A stretch of DNA of 64,000 nucleotides from Verrucomicrobiota bacterium (GCA_023399155.1 JAEWQP010000010.1:1-64000); one strand, 5' to 3'; positions 25,842 to 34,995 are shown, counted from the stretch's first letter. Program-made: numbers and translations. The notes: generated by a model not told the origin, from the letters alone.

Positions 25842-26040
25842 TGGAATCAGGTCACAGAAGGCACCAGTCTTCTCTGAAGCTTCGGCCTAGTGGGCAGAGG
25901 ACGATCATGGAGCTCACAGAGCGGCCCTCGCCGAATCAAGATACGCCTTCACCGATTCACTCACGACGTGATGCGCTGAAGCGGCCGAATCCACTGTGAC
26001 GCTCTCGGCCCGCGGATCCATCCTCGGTGATCTCTGTGTC
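25842..26040 (-). repeat. ~200-bp dispersed repeat, inverted copy of 28118-28322
   Basis: Reverse-complemented, this stretch aligns along most of its length with 28118-28322. Shared blocks include ACACAGAGATCAC, CATCAC, AGTGAAT, GGCCGCTCT, CGTCCTCTGCC and CTGTGACCTGATTC. A short frame ending ..RAAL and a stop is shared by both copies, but substitutions show no clear codon pattern and homology continues past the stop. I treat it as a non-coding repeat; a decayed small gene is the alternative. Confidence 0.7.
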
Positions 26041-26146
26041 GAACTGCTCCCAGGACGGATCGGGACGTTGCAGCGGAGCGGCTCGTGCGTGTCCGGGCGC
26101 ATTTTGCCTTTCCCAAATCGCGGATCAGCTGCGACGCTCGGGCCGG

Positions 26147-27604
26147 ATGACGTTGGGAGACTGGATGGCGGGAGCCTGGGGTGTGGTGGTGGCGGTGACC
26201 ACGATCGGCGGGTCGCTGCTCGCCTCAGGCCATGCCATTCTCTACAAGCGCGACACGCGCGCCACCGTCCTCTGGGTCGCCTTCATCTGGCTCGCACCGG
26301 TCGGCGGGGCCGTCTTCTACCTCCTCCTCGGCGTCAATCGCATCAAACGCCGTGCCGTCCTCCTGCGCAGCACCGGACCGCGACGCGATCGCGCTGCGCT
26401 CGAGCGGTTGCGCGGCGCGACACCGGACCTGCCGCCTGTGGTCGTGGTGCGGCCGGAGTTGGGCCGGTTGATTCGGTTGGTGGAGAACGTCGTGCATGCG
26501 CCGCTCCAGGCGGGAAACCACGTGGAACCGCGCTTCGACGGCGACGAAGCGTATCCCGACATGCTCGCCGCCATCGACGACGCCACCCAGTCGGTCGCAC
26601 TCTGCACCTACATCTTCGATCGCGATCCCACTGGCGTGCGTTTCGTTCACGCGCTGCAGCGGGCGGTGTCGCGCGGCGTGCACGTGCGCGTCCTCGTGGA
26701 CGACACGGGGGCTCGCTATTCCTTTCCGACCATCGTGACGGTCCTGCGGCGCGCAGGCGTGCCCGTCGCGCGCTTTCTGCCCACGCTGGCGCCGATCCGC
26801 ACGCTTGCGCTGAACATGCGCTGTCACCGGAAACTCCTGCTCGTCGACGGCCGCATCGCCTTCACGGGCGGCATGAACATCCGCGCCGGCCACGAGACGG
26901 CGCCCGACGGTACGATCCAGATTCGTGATACACACTTTCGCGTCGAGGGCCCGGTCGTGGCGCAATTGCGCGACGTGTTCGCCGACGACTGGCTCTTCAC
27001 CACGGGGGAGGCGATCGAGGGCCCACGCTGGTTCCCGGAACTGGCCGTGGCGGGCGATGCCTATGCGCGCGTGGTCGCGGACGGGCCGGACGAGAATCTC
27101 GATCGCTTGCGCTGGACGCTTCTGGGCGCTCTTGCCAGCGCCACCTCCCGCGTCTGCATTGTGACGCCGTATTTCCTGCCCGATCCGGCACTGATATCGG
27201 CCCTCAATACCGCGGCGTTGCGCGGTGTATCCGTGGAGATCCTGCTCCCGGAGACCAACAACCTTCCCTACGTGAAATGGGCCAGCGCTGCGCATTTCTG
27301 GCAGGTGCTCGAGCGCGGCTGCCGGATCTTCATGGTCCCGGGGCCGTTCGACCACAGCAAGGTCATGATCGTGGACGGCGCATGGTGTTTCTTCGGCTCA
27401 TCCAATTGGGACCCGCGCAGCCTGCGCCTGAACTTCGAGCTCGATATGGAATGCTACTCGATGCCGCTCTCCCGCCAGCTCGTGGAATGGTTTGAGAAAC
27501 GACAGGCAGCGGCCCACGAAGTCACGCTGGACGAGGTGAACGGCCGTTCGCTGCCCGTGCGCCTGCGCGATGGCATCGCGCGTCTGGCCACGCCGTTCCT
27601 CTAG
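26147..27604 (+). CDS. cardiolipin synthase (phospholipase D superfamily)
   Basis: 485 residues. Two N-terminal membrane helices (about 7-28 and 38-60; the second matches the PLDc_N motif with WVAFIWLAPVGGAVFYLLLG) are followed by two PLD catalytic motifs, CHRKLLLVDGRIAFTGGMN and DHSKVMIVDGAWCFFGSSN, each HxK-x4-D. It joins two phosphatidylglycerol molecules into cardiolipin at the inner membrane, downstream of PgsA/PgpA in this window. ATG 26147 starts the first helix; sequence further upstream in frame belongs to the 25842-26040 repeat. Confidence 0.9.
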   Translation: MTLGDWMAGAWGVVVAVTTIGGSLLASGHAILYKRDTRATVLWVAFIWLAPVGGAVFYLLLGVNRIKRRAVLLRSTGPRRDRAALERLRGATPDLPPVVVVRPELGRLIRLVENVVHAPLQAGNHVEPRFDGDEAYPDMLAAIDDATQSVALCTYIFDRDPTGVRFVHALQRAVSRGVHVRVLVDDTGARYSFPTIVTVLRRAGVPVARFLPTLAPIRTLALNMRCHRKLLLVDGRIAFTGGMNIRAGHETAPDGTIQIRDTHFRVEGPVVAQLRDVFADDWLFTTGEAIEGPRWFPELAVAGDAYARVVADGPDENLDRLRWTLLGALASATSRVCIVTPYFLPDPALISALNTAALRGVSVEILLPETNNLPYVKWASAAHFWQVLERGCRIFMVPGPFDHSKVMIVDGAWCFFGSSNWDPRSLRLNFELDMECYSMPLSRQLVEWFEKRQAAAHEVTLDEVNGRSLPVRLRDGIARLATPFL

Positions 27605-27607
27605 AAC

Positions 27608-27789
27608 GTGTCGTGCGCTCGCGAAGACGACTTCGCAGGTAGGGCGCGCTTGGTCCGGATTGCGGCGCGACCGGCCGTGCCGGCCGCAGGCGCGGCCTCG
27701 GAACCGAGCGCGCCGAGAAGGCTGGTTCGCACTCGCGGCGGGTTCGGAGGATCCGCCCTACTTATCAGACACCGCGCAGCGAAGTCCAT
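27608..27789 (+). repeat. MITE-like GC-rich element, copy 1
   Basis: Shared with 47910-48026: blocks GGCCGCAGGCGCGGCCTCG, AACCGAGCGCGCCGAGAAGG, CGCCCTAC and GACACCGCGCAGCGAAGT-type ends. Its left end (CGTGCGCTCGCG...GGTAGGGCG) is roughly the reverse complement of its right end, as in a small inverted-repeat element. It sits directly after the cardiolipin synthase stop. The remaining spacer to tRNA-Arg shows nothing else. Confidence 0.75.
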
Positions 27790-27901
27790 GACTGGTTCTA
27801 GCTTCGGTGGCGGGCGGTCCGCTCTCAGGTCGACCTCGATTCCCGGAGCTTTTCCGGAAAACAGCGAGGCCTCCAGGACGGGGTCCTGGAGGCCTCAAAA
27901 G

Positions 27902-27978
27902 TGGCGCACCCGTAGGGAGTCGAACCCCAAACCTTCTGATCCGTAGTCAGATGCTCTATCCAATTGAGCTACGGGTGC
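27902..27978 (-). tRNA. tRNA-Arg (anticodon ACG)
   Basis: A 77-nt cloverleaf on the minus strand: acceptor GCACCCG/CGGGTGC, D arm with AGCTCAATTGGATAGAGC, anticodon stem TCTGA/TCAGA enclosing CTACGGA (anticodon ACG, expected to be deaminated to ICG), T arm GGTTCGACTCC, discriminator G and an encoded CCA. Confidence 0.97.
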
Positions 27979-28117
27979 GCAATGGGAGCGGTGAGGGAAA
28001 GGTCTGAGGGGAGGCTAAGCAAGTAGATTTTTCGCAGAATCGACGGCCTTGCGCGTCGCGCGCGGGCGCGCCGTCCCACCGGTTGGAAGAGCCGCCTCGG
28101 GTCATCCTGAGGAGCGC

Positions 28118-28322
28118 CGTTGGAGACACAGAGATCACAGAGGAAAGTGCCGAGGGCACAGAGCGTTGCGGAGGATGCGGCCGGTTCGGTTCATCACCTC
28201 GCCAGTGAATGGGTGCAGGCGTGGTCCTCGGTTCTGCGGGCCGCTCTATGAACTCCATGAGCGTCCTCTGCCTGCCGAGCCGAAGCCTCGGCCGAGGCTG
28301 ATGCCCTGTGACCTGATTCACT
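28118..28322 (+). repeat. ~200-bp dispersed repeat (copy of 25842-26040, opposite strand)
   Basis: Begins with the CTCTGTG-family block in reverse sense (ACACAGAGATCACAGAGGAA) and runs to CTGTGACCTGATTC. The start is almost the reverse complement of 12758-12799, so the shorter CTCTGTG units elsewhere may be fragments of this element. The rest of the 27979-28406 spacer shows no gene. Confidence 0.7.
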
Positions 28323-28406
28323 TGAGGGAATCAGGGTCAGCGCAGACATTGGCCAGGAGCAAGGCCCGGCACCGGAGATCTGCTTCGTGTCGCGTGTCCG
28401 AGCACG

Positions 28407-28435
28407 AAAAAGGCCCGGTTTGTTCAACCGGGCCC
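28407..28435 (-). terminator. rho-independent terminator of hpf
   Basis: On the minus strand GGGCCCGGTT pairs with AACCGGGCC around a short loop and is followed by five Ts, 34 bp after the hpf stop. Confidence 0.9.
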
Positions 28436-28469
28436 GAGGCTTCACCCGTTCGCTCGGAAGCAGAGCGGC

Positions 28470-28853
28470 TCAGACTTTCGGCAGGGCTGCCTGCAACTCC
28501 ACGGCGTGCGGGTGATGCCGCTTGACCTTCTTCAGGCGGGCGCGGCGGCGCAGCATGCGGTCAAGTTTGTCGATGAGTTGATCGAGGGACTTCATGCAGT
28601 CTTCCGAGGTGACGGCGCAGTTCATGTCCGGCCCGTAGATCTGAATGTGCCCCTTGGCGATGAATTGAGCGTCCGGCGTCTTTTGTTTATCCCATTCCAG
28701 TTCGACTCGCACACGCACGATCCGGTCCTCATGACGGAACAATCGCTGCACCTTTTCGCGAGCGATGTTCTTGATCGCTTCCGTCAGTTCCATGTGGATG
28801 CCAGTGAGGATGAACTCGTGACCGTTGTGCTGTTCGATATGTTTGTTGGGCAT
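28470..28853 (-). CDS. hpf: ribosome hibernation-promoting factor (HPF/RaiA family)
   Basis: 127 residues, the short-HPF class without the C-terminal dimerisation domain of long HPF. FILTGIHMELTEAIKNIAREKVQRLFRH gives the beta-alpha start, and later DMNCAVTSEDCMKSLDQLIDKLDRML matches the family's second helix. It binds the 30S decoding centre in stationary phase. The start used is ATG 28853; the fold itself begins at about residue 13. Divergent from the SDR gene with a 40-bp gap; it ends in its own terminator. Confidence 0.9.
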   Translation of the reverse strand: MPNKHIEQHNGHEFILTGIHMELTEAIKNIAREKVQRLFRHEDRIVRVRVELEWDKQKTPDAQFIAKGHIQIYGPDMNCAVTSEDCMKSLDQLIDKLDRMLRRRARLKKVKRHHPHAVELQAALPKV

Positions 28854-28893
28854 GGTTGTACGGTTTTTGGATCTGACCTATCGAAAGGGTGAG

Positions 28894-29805
28894 ATGCAGG
28901 CAGCCGTTGAAACGCTCCGTGGCTTCAGGCTCGCCGTCGTTACGGGGGGCTCCTCCGGGATCGGGAAGAGATTTCTCACCACGATCCGGGACGCTAGTCC
29001 GAAGGTGTGCCTTTGCAACCTTTCTCGGGAGAAGCCGGAGCTGTCTGGAGACCTGATGCACGTCGCGTGCGACCTCGCCGACGGAGCTGCTCGGGAGGCC
29101 GCATTCGCCCGCGTGGCTGCCTGGGCAGCCGCCGCAGATGCGGGGAGATTGCTTGTCATCAACAATGCTGGATTCGGCACCATCGGCCCATTTCCTGAGC
29201 CTAAAATGCGCCAACACGCCGAAATGATCGCCGTGAATACATCGGCCATGGTGGAACTTACGGGAACGTTGCTCCCGGAACTGCACCGCCGGGGCGGTGC
29301 CGTGGTGAACGTCGCATCCACCGCCGCGTTCCAGCCGCTGCCGGGCATGCAGACCTATGCGGCGACGAAGGCCTTTGTGCTTCACTGGAGCGTGGCCCTC
29401 GCGCGTGAGTTGACGCAAACGGGCGTCCAGGTGCAGGTCCTTTGTCCCGGCCCCACACGGACGGACTTCGGCCGGCGCTCCGGATTCGAGGGCGTGATCT
29501 CTCCGCGGTTCAGCCATGAGGTCGACCGCGTGGTCGAGGCTTCGTTCCGGGGCCTGCAGCGCGGACGGGTGGTGGTCGTGCCGGGCGTACTCAATGCCGT
29601 CCTCGCCGCCCTGGCTCGGCGGCTGCCACTTCGCCTGGTGGCGGCGCTCGCCGAGCGGACGCTTCGCCGCACCGGCGATCGGGCCGTCGCGGTGCGCGCG
29701 CGTGCAGTCCACGCAGCCTGCACGCCCGCAGGGGAAGACACGGACGCCGCCGCTCGAAAACTTCCAGGAGATCGATCCCGCCTGGAGGATCAGCCGCGGG
29801 CGTGA
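28894..29805 (+). CDS. short-chain dehydrogenase/reductase
   Basis: 303 residues. The Rossmann cofactor motif is VVTGGSSGIGKR (residues 15-26), NNAG is present, and the catalytic Tyr-Lys pair lies in YAATKAFV with an upstream Ser in NVASTAAF. The C-terminal third (PGVLNAVLAALARRLPLRLVAALAERTL) resembles the DltE/YqjQ-type SDR branch; the substrate cannot be named. It has a good ribosome binding site (AAGGGTGAG before ATG). Its stop overlaps the GTG start of the pseudouridine synthase gene (GTGA), so translation is coupled. Confidence 0.88.
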   Translation: MQAAVETLRGFRLAVVTGGSSGIGKRFLTTIRDASPKVCLCNLSREKPELSGDLMHVACDLADGAAREAAFARVAAWAAAADAGRLLVINNAGFGTIGPFPEPKMRQHAEMIAVNTSAMVELTGTLLPELHRRGGAVVNVASTAAFQPLPGMQTYAATKAFVLHWSVALARELTQTGVQVQVLCPGPTRTDFGRRSGFEGVISPRFSHEVDRVVEASFRGLQRGRVVVVPGVLNAVLAALARRLPLRLVAALAERTLRRTGDRAVAVRARAVHAACTPAGEDTDAAARKLPGDRSRLEDQPRA

Positions 29806-30632
29806 CCCGGCGGCCCAAGACTGCCATGCCCGAAACCGCCGACGGATACCTGATCACACGCGAGGAATTCGCCTCGTGGATCGTCAACGAGGACGAGCGG
29901 CTGCTCGTGCTGAACAAGCCGGCGCTCGTCGTCGTGCATCCCTCGAAGAACGGTCCATGGTCGAGCGTGGTGGGCGCGGCGCGCGAATTCACCGGGCTGG
30001 AGCGCGTGCATCTCATCTTCCGGCTCGACCGCGAGACGAGCGGCGTGGTGGTGCTGGCGAAGGAGCGCACGCTCGCGAGCGCCCTTCAGGTGGCGGTGGA
30101 GAAGCGCCGCAATGCCAAGCGTTACCTCGTGCTGATGCAGGGCGAACTCCCGGCGGGCGAACACGTCGTCGATGCACCGATCGGGCCCGACCTCGGCTCA
30201 GTGGTGTTCACCAAGCGTCGCGCCGGTCCCGCGCCCGAGGCCCAGGAGGCGAAGACGATTTTCCGCACGCTCGCACACGGAGGCGGTTTCAGCGTCGTCG
30301 AGGCGGTGCCGCTCACCGGCCGCACCCACCAGATCCGCGCCCATGCGGAATGGCTCGGCCACCGCGTGGTGGGCGACAAGGTCTACGGCGGATCGCCGTC
30401 GTGTTTTCTTGAATTCATGGAGGGCGGGTGGACGCCTTCGCTTGAGAGACGACTGCTGCTCAAGCGCCAGGCCCTGCACTGCCTGCGCGTGGAGTTTCAG
30501 CTCAAAGACGGCCCGTTGCTCTGCGAGGCGCCGCCCACCGCCGACCTCGTCGCGTTCGTGCGCGAGCGGATGGCGCAGGACCTGAACGAGGTTCTCGCCC
30601 ACCGCGCCGGTGACCACGAGTTCCGCGGGTGA
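29802..30632 (+). CDS. RluA-family RNA pseudouridine synthase
   Basis: 276 residues (GTG start overlapping the SDR stop; ATG 29826 is the alternative). RluA landmarks: LNKPALVVVHPSKN, the catalytic-loop motif as FRLDRETSGVVVLAK, RYLVLMQG, and GRTHQIRAHAEWLGHRVVGDKVYG. The catalytic Asp is kept, but the usual His of HRLDxxTSG is Phe. No S4 domain is present. It isomerises uridine in rRNA or tRNA; the target site is not predictable. It ends overlapping an upstream in-frame GTG of the next gene. Confidence 0.9.
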   Translation: MTRRPKTAMPETADGYLITREEFASWIVNEDERLLVLNKPALVVVHPSKNGPWSSVVGAAREFTGLERVHLIFRLDRETSGVVVLAKERTLASALQVAVEKRRNAKRYLVLMQGELPAGEHVVDAPIGPDLGSVVFTKRRAGPAPEAQEAKTIFRTLAHGGGFSVVEAVPLTGRTHQIRAHAEWLGHRVVGDKVYGGSPSCFLEFMEGGWTPSLERRLLLKRQALHCLRVEFQLKDGPLLCEAPPTADLVAFVRERMAQDLNEVLAHRAGDHEFRG

Positions 30633-30817
30633 ACCGCGACGCGCGGGATCCGACGTCTCACCCTCACGCCCGGCGGCACGACGCAAGGGTGCTTTCATCC
30701 CGCGGCGATCTGCAGCTGCTCCTCGATCATGGAGATGCGGCGGGTCATCTCGCATGGCACGCCGCGGCCATGCACTTGCCGATTAGGCCGGACGCTGGAC
30801 TACCGATAGAAACAAGC

Positions 30818-31987
30818 ATGGCCCATGTGACCCTTGCCGAGGGAAGACTGCTGCTGCACGCGCCGGGAAAGCCGGCCGTCGAACTCGAGAGCCCGTTCGC
30901 GCTCGAGTACGTCGGGCGGGAGGAAAAGCGCCTCGAACGGCACGCCTGGAAGGGTCGCGAACGCGAAGAGGCCGGGCCCTACGCCAGCCGCGTCGTTTGG
31001 GGGCGCCAGGTGCCCGGCGACGCCGCCCGGCACCGGCCGGTGATCCGCCACGTCACGCGCGGTGCCTCCTCCGACGAACTCTTCTATGTCGTGGGGATGT
31101 CGCACAGCGCCGGTCTCTTTCGACGGAACCTCAGCAGCGGCGAGGAATGGCGGCTCTTCCACAAGGAGGATTTTGATGCCTGCGGCATCGGGTGCGATGC
31201 CCGGACCGGGCGTGTCGTGGTGGCCTCGCGCGGGGCCGACGGCATGGGCAAGCTCCAGTTGGTCGACGACACCGACCGCCGCCGCGACACGATCACCAGC
31301 GGCGATGGGCACGACACGCTTCCCAGTTTCGATGCGGCCGATCCGGATTGGATCCTTTTTCAATCCAACGGCGTGGGTCGCGATGAGGAGGGCAGCGTGG
31401 TGGCCTTCGGACCTGCTGAGATTCATCGTGTGAACCCGACGAGCGGGCACCACGAGATCCTTCTCGCTGACGAGCATTGGGATTATCTCTGCCCCCGACG
31501 CACCCCGGATGGATGGCTGCTCTACATCCGACGTCCGTATCAGGATCGCGCGCACATCTCGCTGGGAGACCAGGTGAAGGCGTTCGCGATGCTTCCGGTC
31601 ACGCTGGGCGCCGCCGTATTCGGATTCTTGGACGCGTTCAGCCGGATCTTCGCGCGCCAGTCGCTGCGACCCACGGGGGGACCGAACAGCCCCGAGGTCG
31701 CACGCGGACCGCGGTTCGGTACGTTCCTCGGCGAGGCCGTTCGCCTCGACAAGGTCACCCGCCGGCTGGCCAGTGGCGATGAATCCGTCCGGCTCGTGCC
31801 CGCGACGTGGGAGCTGCGCCGCCGTGACGCCGCCGGCACCGACGAACTGATCGACCGGCATGTCGTGAGTTACGACGTCGCGCCGGATGGCCGGGTGATC
31901 TACACCGACGGGGTTCGCGTGTGGGTCGACGGCGCGGCGGCGCGGACCGGCGCCGCGCTGATCCAGGCAGTCGTCGCGCTCAGTTAG
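30818..31987 (+). CDS. hypothetical protein, TolB-like beta-propeller pattern
   Basis: 389 residues from ATG 30818. A GTG at 30629 that overlaps the previous stop would give 452 residues, but the extra part is Arg/His-rich and looks unlike a protein. Repeated blade-like segments ending in Asp/Trp-rich strands (RTGRVVVASRGADGMGKLQLVD, DTLPSFDAADPDWILFQSNG, RTPDGWLLYIRRPYQD, SYDVAPDGRVIYTDGVRVWVDG) suggest a six-bladed WD40/TolB-type propeller. A hydrophobic stretch (KAFAMLPVTLGAAVFGFLDAF, about residues 250-270) interrupts it. No signal peptide is seen. The function is unknown. Confidence 0.7.
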   Translation: MAHVTLAEGRLLLHAPGKPAVELESPFALEYVGREEKRLERHAWKGREREEAGPYASRVVWGRQVPGDAARHRPVIRHVTRGASSDELFYVVGMSHSAGLFRRNLSSGEEWRLFHKEDFDACGIGCDARTGRVVVASRGADGMGKLQLVDDTDRRRDTITSGDGHDTLPSFDAADPDWILFQSNGVGRDEEGSVVAFGPAEIHRVNPTSGHHEILLADEHWDYLCPRRTPDGWLLYIRRPYQDRAHISLGDQVKAFAMLPVTLGAAVFGFLDAFSRIFARQSLRPTGGPNSPEVARGPRFGTFLGEAVRLDKVTRRLASGDESVRLVPATWELRRRDAAGTDELIDRHVVSYDVAPDGRVIYTDGVRVWVDGAAARTGAALIQAVVALS

Positions 31988-32327
31988 GGCGCACGGTATT
32001 CACTGACGGGCGAGGCATCCCGCCGAGCCTCGTGCCGCAGTCGTGGGCGCGTTGTGCGAAACGTGGCAAGTCCTGGTCGCACATTACTCGCTGCACCGAG
32101 GAGAGGACCGGGCACTGTGTCCCGCCGCTGTAGGGATCGGCGGCGAGCGGCACGGGCCGGGCTTGCTATGAACTGTGCAGGGCCGCTGCGTGACTGGCTC
32201 GAGCAGCGCCGGTGTGCGGACTCGCTGGCGGGTGCCGGCGCGAAAGGCACATCCGAGAACCAGCTTTGACACTCGGTCGCGCGACTGGGATACAGGCCGT
32301 TTCCATTCGTCAACACGTCGCATCGCC
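31988..32327. other. 340-bp spacer before gltX
   Basis: GC-rich sequence with no repeat-family member, RNA gene or clear terminator that I can support. It must contain the gltX promoter, since the preceding gene is functionally unrelated. Confidence 0.4.
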
Positions 32328-33701
32328 ATGTCCCAGGTTCGTGTCCGCTTCGCTCCCAGTCCCACCGGGTTTTTCCACATCGGCAGCGCCCGCACCGCGC
32401 TGTTCAACTGGCTCTACGCCCGTCACACCGGCGGGGTGTTCGTGCTCCGCATCGAGGACACAGACAAGGAGCGCAACAGCGAGGCGTTCCTCAATGTCAT
32501 CTACGACAGCCTCACCTGGCTGGGCATGAACTGGGATGAGGGTCCGAAGGTCGGCGGCGACTTCGGACCGTACCGGCAGAGCGAGCGCGGCGACCTCTAC
32601 AAGGCCTACCTGCAGAAACTCCTCGATGCGGGCCGGGCTTACGAGAAGGACGGCGCGATCTGGTTCAAGCTCGTGGGCGAGCGCTTCGAAGCCTTCGACG
32701 ACCACCGCAAGAAGACGGTCACCAAGGTCAGGAACACCCCGGCCGTGATCGAGGATCACATCCGCGGACACGTTGAGCGCACGGAGGATGAGGACTTCGT
32801 CATCGTGCGCTCCGACGGCAATCCGGTCTTCCATTTCGTCAATGTCGTCGACGACATTGCGATGAAGATCACGCACGTGATCCGGGGCGAGGATCACCTC
32901 TCCAACACGAGCAAGCACGTGGAGCTCTTCAAGGCCTTCGGCGCACCCGTGCCTGAGTACGCGCACATCCCGCTCATCCTGAAGCAGGACGGCCCCGGCA
33001 AGATGTCCAAGCGCGACCGCGGCGCCCTCATCGAGGAGTATCAGAAGCGTGGATTCATCCCGGAGGCGCTGGTCAATTTCCTCTGCCTGCTCGGCTGGAA
33101 TCCGAAGGACGACCGCGAGAAGATGCCGATCGAGGAGGTGATCCGCCTCTTCGACCTGCCGGGTGTGAACCAGAGCAATGCGCGCTTTGACGAGAAGAAG
33201 CTCGCGCACATGAACATGGCCTACCTGCTCGAACTCCCGCTCGACCGATTCGAGGCCATGGCCCGCGAGTACTTCACGCGGCAGGACACCTTCGCGGCCG
33301 GCTGGCCCGAGCCCGCGTACCTGCGCGAGGTGCTTGCGATCAGCCAGCCCAAGATCAAGGGCATCGACGAACTGCCGGCCTACACGGCGTACTTCTTCAC
33401 CGAGGATTTCCCGATCGACGCGAAAGCACGCGAGAAGGTCTTCAAGAAGGGCGATCCGCTTGCCCGGCTGCGCGAACTTGCGGACCTGCTCGCGACCGCG
33501 GATTTCGGGTCGGACACCGCGCTCGAGGACGCGATCAAGGCGCTCGCGGAAAAGAACGGCTTCGGCTTTGGCGATTACCAGGCCATCGCGCGTCTCGCCG
33601 TTTCGGGTACAAACGTCGGCCCGAGCCTGACCGCGATGTTCCGGGTCATGGGTCGCGAGCGCGTGCTGGCGCGCATCGAGCGGTTCCTGGCTCGCGGGTG
33701 A
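32328..33701 (+). CDS. gltX: glutamyl-tRNA synthetase
   Basis: 457 residues of the class I GlxRS family. HIGH motif as [21 protein letters not shown] at the N-terminus (residues 7-27); KMSKS as [12 protein letters not shown]; the RGEDHLSNT signature is also present. Length and C-terminal helical anticodon domain fit bacterial GluRS, not GlnRS. ATG 32328 gives the family start [14 protein letters not shown]. Whether it is discriminating or charges tRNA-Gln too cannot be seen here. Confidence 0.96.
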   Translation: MSQVRVRFAPSPTGFFHIGSARTALFNWLYARHTGGVFVLRIEDTDKERNSEAFLNVIYDSLTWLGMNWDEGPKVGGDFGPYRQSERGDLYKAYLQKLLDAGRAYEKDGAIWFKLVGERFEAFDDHRKKTVTKVRNTPAVIEDHIRGHVERTEDEDFVIVRSDGNPVFHFVNVVDDIAMKITHVIRGEDHLSNTSKHVELFKAFGAPVPEYAHIPLILKQDGPGKMSKRDRGALIEEYQKRGFIPEALVNFLCLLGWNPKDDREKMPIEEVIRLFDLPGVNQSNARFDEKKLAHMNMAYLLELPLDRFEAMAREYFTRQDTFAAGWPEPAYLREVLAISQPKIKGIDELPAYTAYFFTEDFPIDAKAREKVFKKGDPLARLRELADLLATADFGSDTALEDAIKALAEKNGFGFGDYQAIARLAVSGTNVGPSLTAMFRVMGRERVLARIERFLARG

Positions 33702-33712
33702 GCCCGGGACGG

Positions 33713-33753
33713 GGAATGCAGAAGGAAGAATGTAGAATGGAGAATCCTGAACG
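33713..33753 (+). repeat. heptamer-phased repeat after gltX
   Basis: GAATGCA, GAAGGAA, GAATGTA, GAATGGA, GAATCCT follow in 7-bp phase directly after the gltX stop, related to 19029-19093. Confidence 0.7.
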
Positions 33754-33822
33754 GCGGCGGGCTGCTGGAGGGTAAGAACCGGCGCCGCTGATTACGGGCG
33801 GTCCCAGAACCGGTCTGGGGTC

Positions 33823-34082
33823 GGGCGAGGCCTCCGGCCGAGCTGCGGCTCACCGAGGACGACACCTCCAACTTGCGAAGCATCTCCAACAGCTTGCCTG
33901 GTTTCCGGATGGCCTCGAGGCATCATCTGCGAGATGAACAGTGCGGCATGTGATGCTCGCGGCACGGCATAGCCTCTGTGACTTCGCTCTGTGCTCTGTG
34001 TCTTCGCTTGTCCTTTCTGCCTGCCGGGAATGGAGCGAGCACCCACCGCTTCTGGCGGCTCGGCCAGAGGCCTCGCCCTACC
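33823..34082. repeat. inverted pair of REP-like units enclosing a CTCTGTG block
   Basis: GGGCGAGGCCTCCGGCCGAG at 33823 and its inverse CTCGGCCAGAGGCCTCGCCC at 34060 bound a 200-bp centre. The centre holds a CTCTGTG cluster (33970-34005: CTCTGTGACTTCG, CTCTGTG, CTCTGTGTCTTCG). Confidence 0.7.
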
Positions 34083-34116
34083 TCGCAGCGCGCGACGCGC
34101 GACGCGCTGATCGCTG

Positions 34117-34155
34117 AGTTTAAAGCTTATAGCTTACAGCCTATCGCTTTCTGCT
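34117..34155 (-). repeat. heptamer-phased repeat (TAAGCTT-type)
   Basis: AAAGCTT, ATAGCTT, ACAGCCT, ATCGCTT words at 7-bp spacing, of the same type as 25203-25253, just after the stop of the ThrH-like gene. Confidence 0.65.
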
Positions 34156-34171
34156 GCCCGCTGACTGCCGA

Positions 34172-34783
34172 TCAGCTGCTTCGGCACTCCTCGCGGACCG
34201 CGGCGAGAAGCGACGCGTAATCCTTGATCTCCCGGAACTGCGGGAACTCGCGCACGACGTTGGCCGGCGCGTGGAAGAGGAAACCGACGTCGGCCTCACC
34301 GAGCATGGTGGTGTCGTTGTAGGAATCCCCGGCGGCGATGACCTTGTAGTTGATCGCACGCAACGCCCGCACGGAATGGCGCTTCTGGTCGGGCATGCGC
34401 AGCTGATAGCCCGCGATCCTGTCGCCCTCGACGACGAGCCGATGACAGAAGAGCGTCGGCCATTTCATCTTGCGCAGCAGCGGTTGCGCAAATTGCTCGA
34501 AGGTGTCGGACAGGATGACGAGCTGCACCTCGCTGCGCAGGGCGTCGAGGAACTCGAGCGCGCCCGGCAGCGGGTCGAGGCCACCGATCACTTCCTGGAT
34601 CTTCGAGAGTGTGATGCCGTGGCGATCGAGGATCTCGATCCGGTAACGCATCAGTTTGTCGTAGTCGGGCTCGTCACGCGTGGTGCGCCTCAGGTCGGGG
34701 ATGCCGGTGCGTTCGGCGACAGCGATCCAGATTTCCGGGGTGAGTACCCCTTCCATGTCCAGCGTGACGATGCTTTGTTTCAC
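34172..34783 (-). CDS. thrH: ThrH-like phosphoserine phosphatase / homoserine phosphotransferase
   Basis: 203 residues from a GTG at 34783 (VKQSIVTLDMEGVLTPEIW). The HAD motif I is DMEGV, with Glu in the second acidic position as in Pseudomonas ThrH (DLEGV). Motif II is LSDTFEQF, motif III a Lys in PDQKRHSVRAL, and motif IV AAGDSYNDTTML. ThrH hydrolyses phosphoserine and can transfer phosphate to homoserine. The in-frame ATG further upstream (34822) would add a 13-residue extension not seen in the family. Confidence 0.85.
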   Translation of the reverse strand: MKQSIVTLDMEGVLTPEIWIAVAERTGIPDLRRTTRDEPDYDKLMRYRIEILDRHGITLSKIQEVIGGLDPLPGALEFLDALRSEVQLVILSDTFEQFAQPLLRKMKWPTLFCHRLVVEGDRIAGYQLRMPDQKRHSVRALRAINYKVIAAGDSYNDTTMLGEADVGFLFHAPANVVREFPQFREIKDYASLLAAVREECRSS

Positions 34784-34995
34784 TGGGGCGCCAGTGATTG
34801 GCAGACCCTGTGTGGCTGGCAAGCCGCGAGCGTTTGCTCCGCGGCGCGGACGCGGGCTCGGGTAGGTCGCTGTCCATTCCGAAGGGTAACTCCCGCGCGT
34901 CCGATTGCCGCGCCGACGCGCCGGGCCGCCCCCTACGGCGCTGCCATCCGCATGTCCGGCTGGACACCGGTGCGGTTCGGCGCGTCGAATGCGGC

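Noticed and set aside
25914..26102. Small minus-strand gene ending RAAL-stop, similar to a frame at 28118
   Set aside because: Both copies belong to a ~200-bp repeat whose similarity continues past the stop codon and shows no clear codon bias.
30706..30755. Short minus-strand peptide MTRRISMIEEQLQIAAG as a gene
   Set aside because: It has good codon composition but only 17-21 codons and no supporting signals; mentioned as a possible gene remnant only.
33792..34046. Minus-strand frame of 84 codons in the gltX-thrH spacer
   Set aside because: It lies across REP-like and CTCTGTG repeats and has no recognisable motif.
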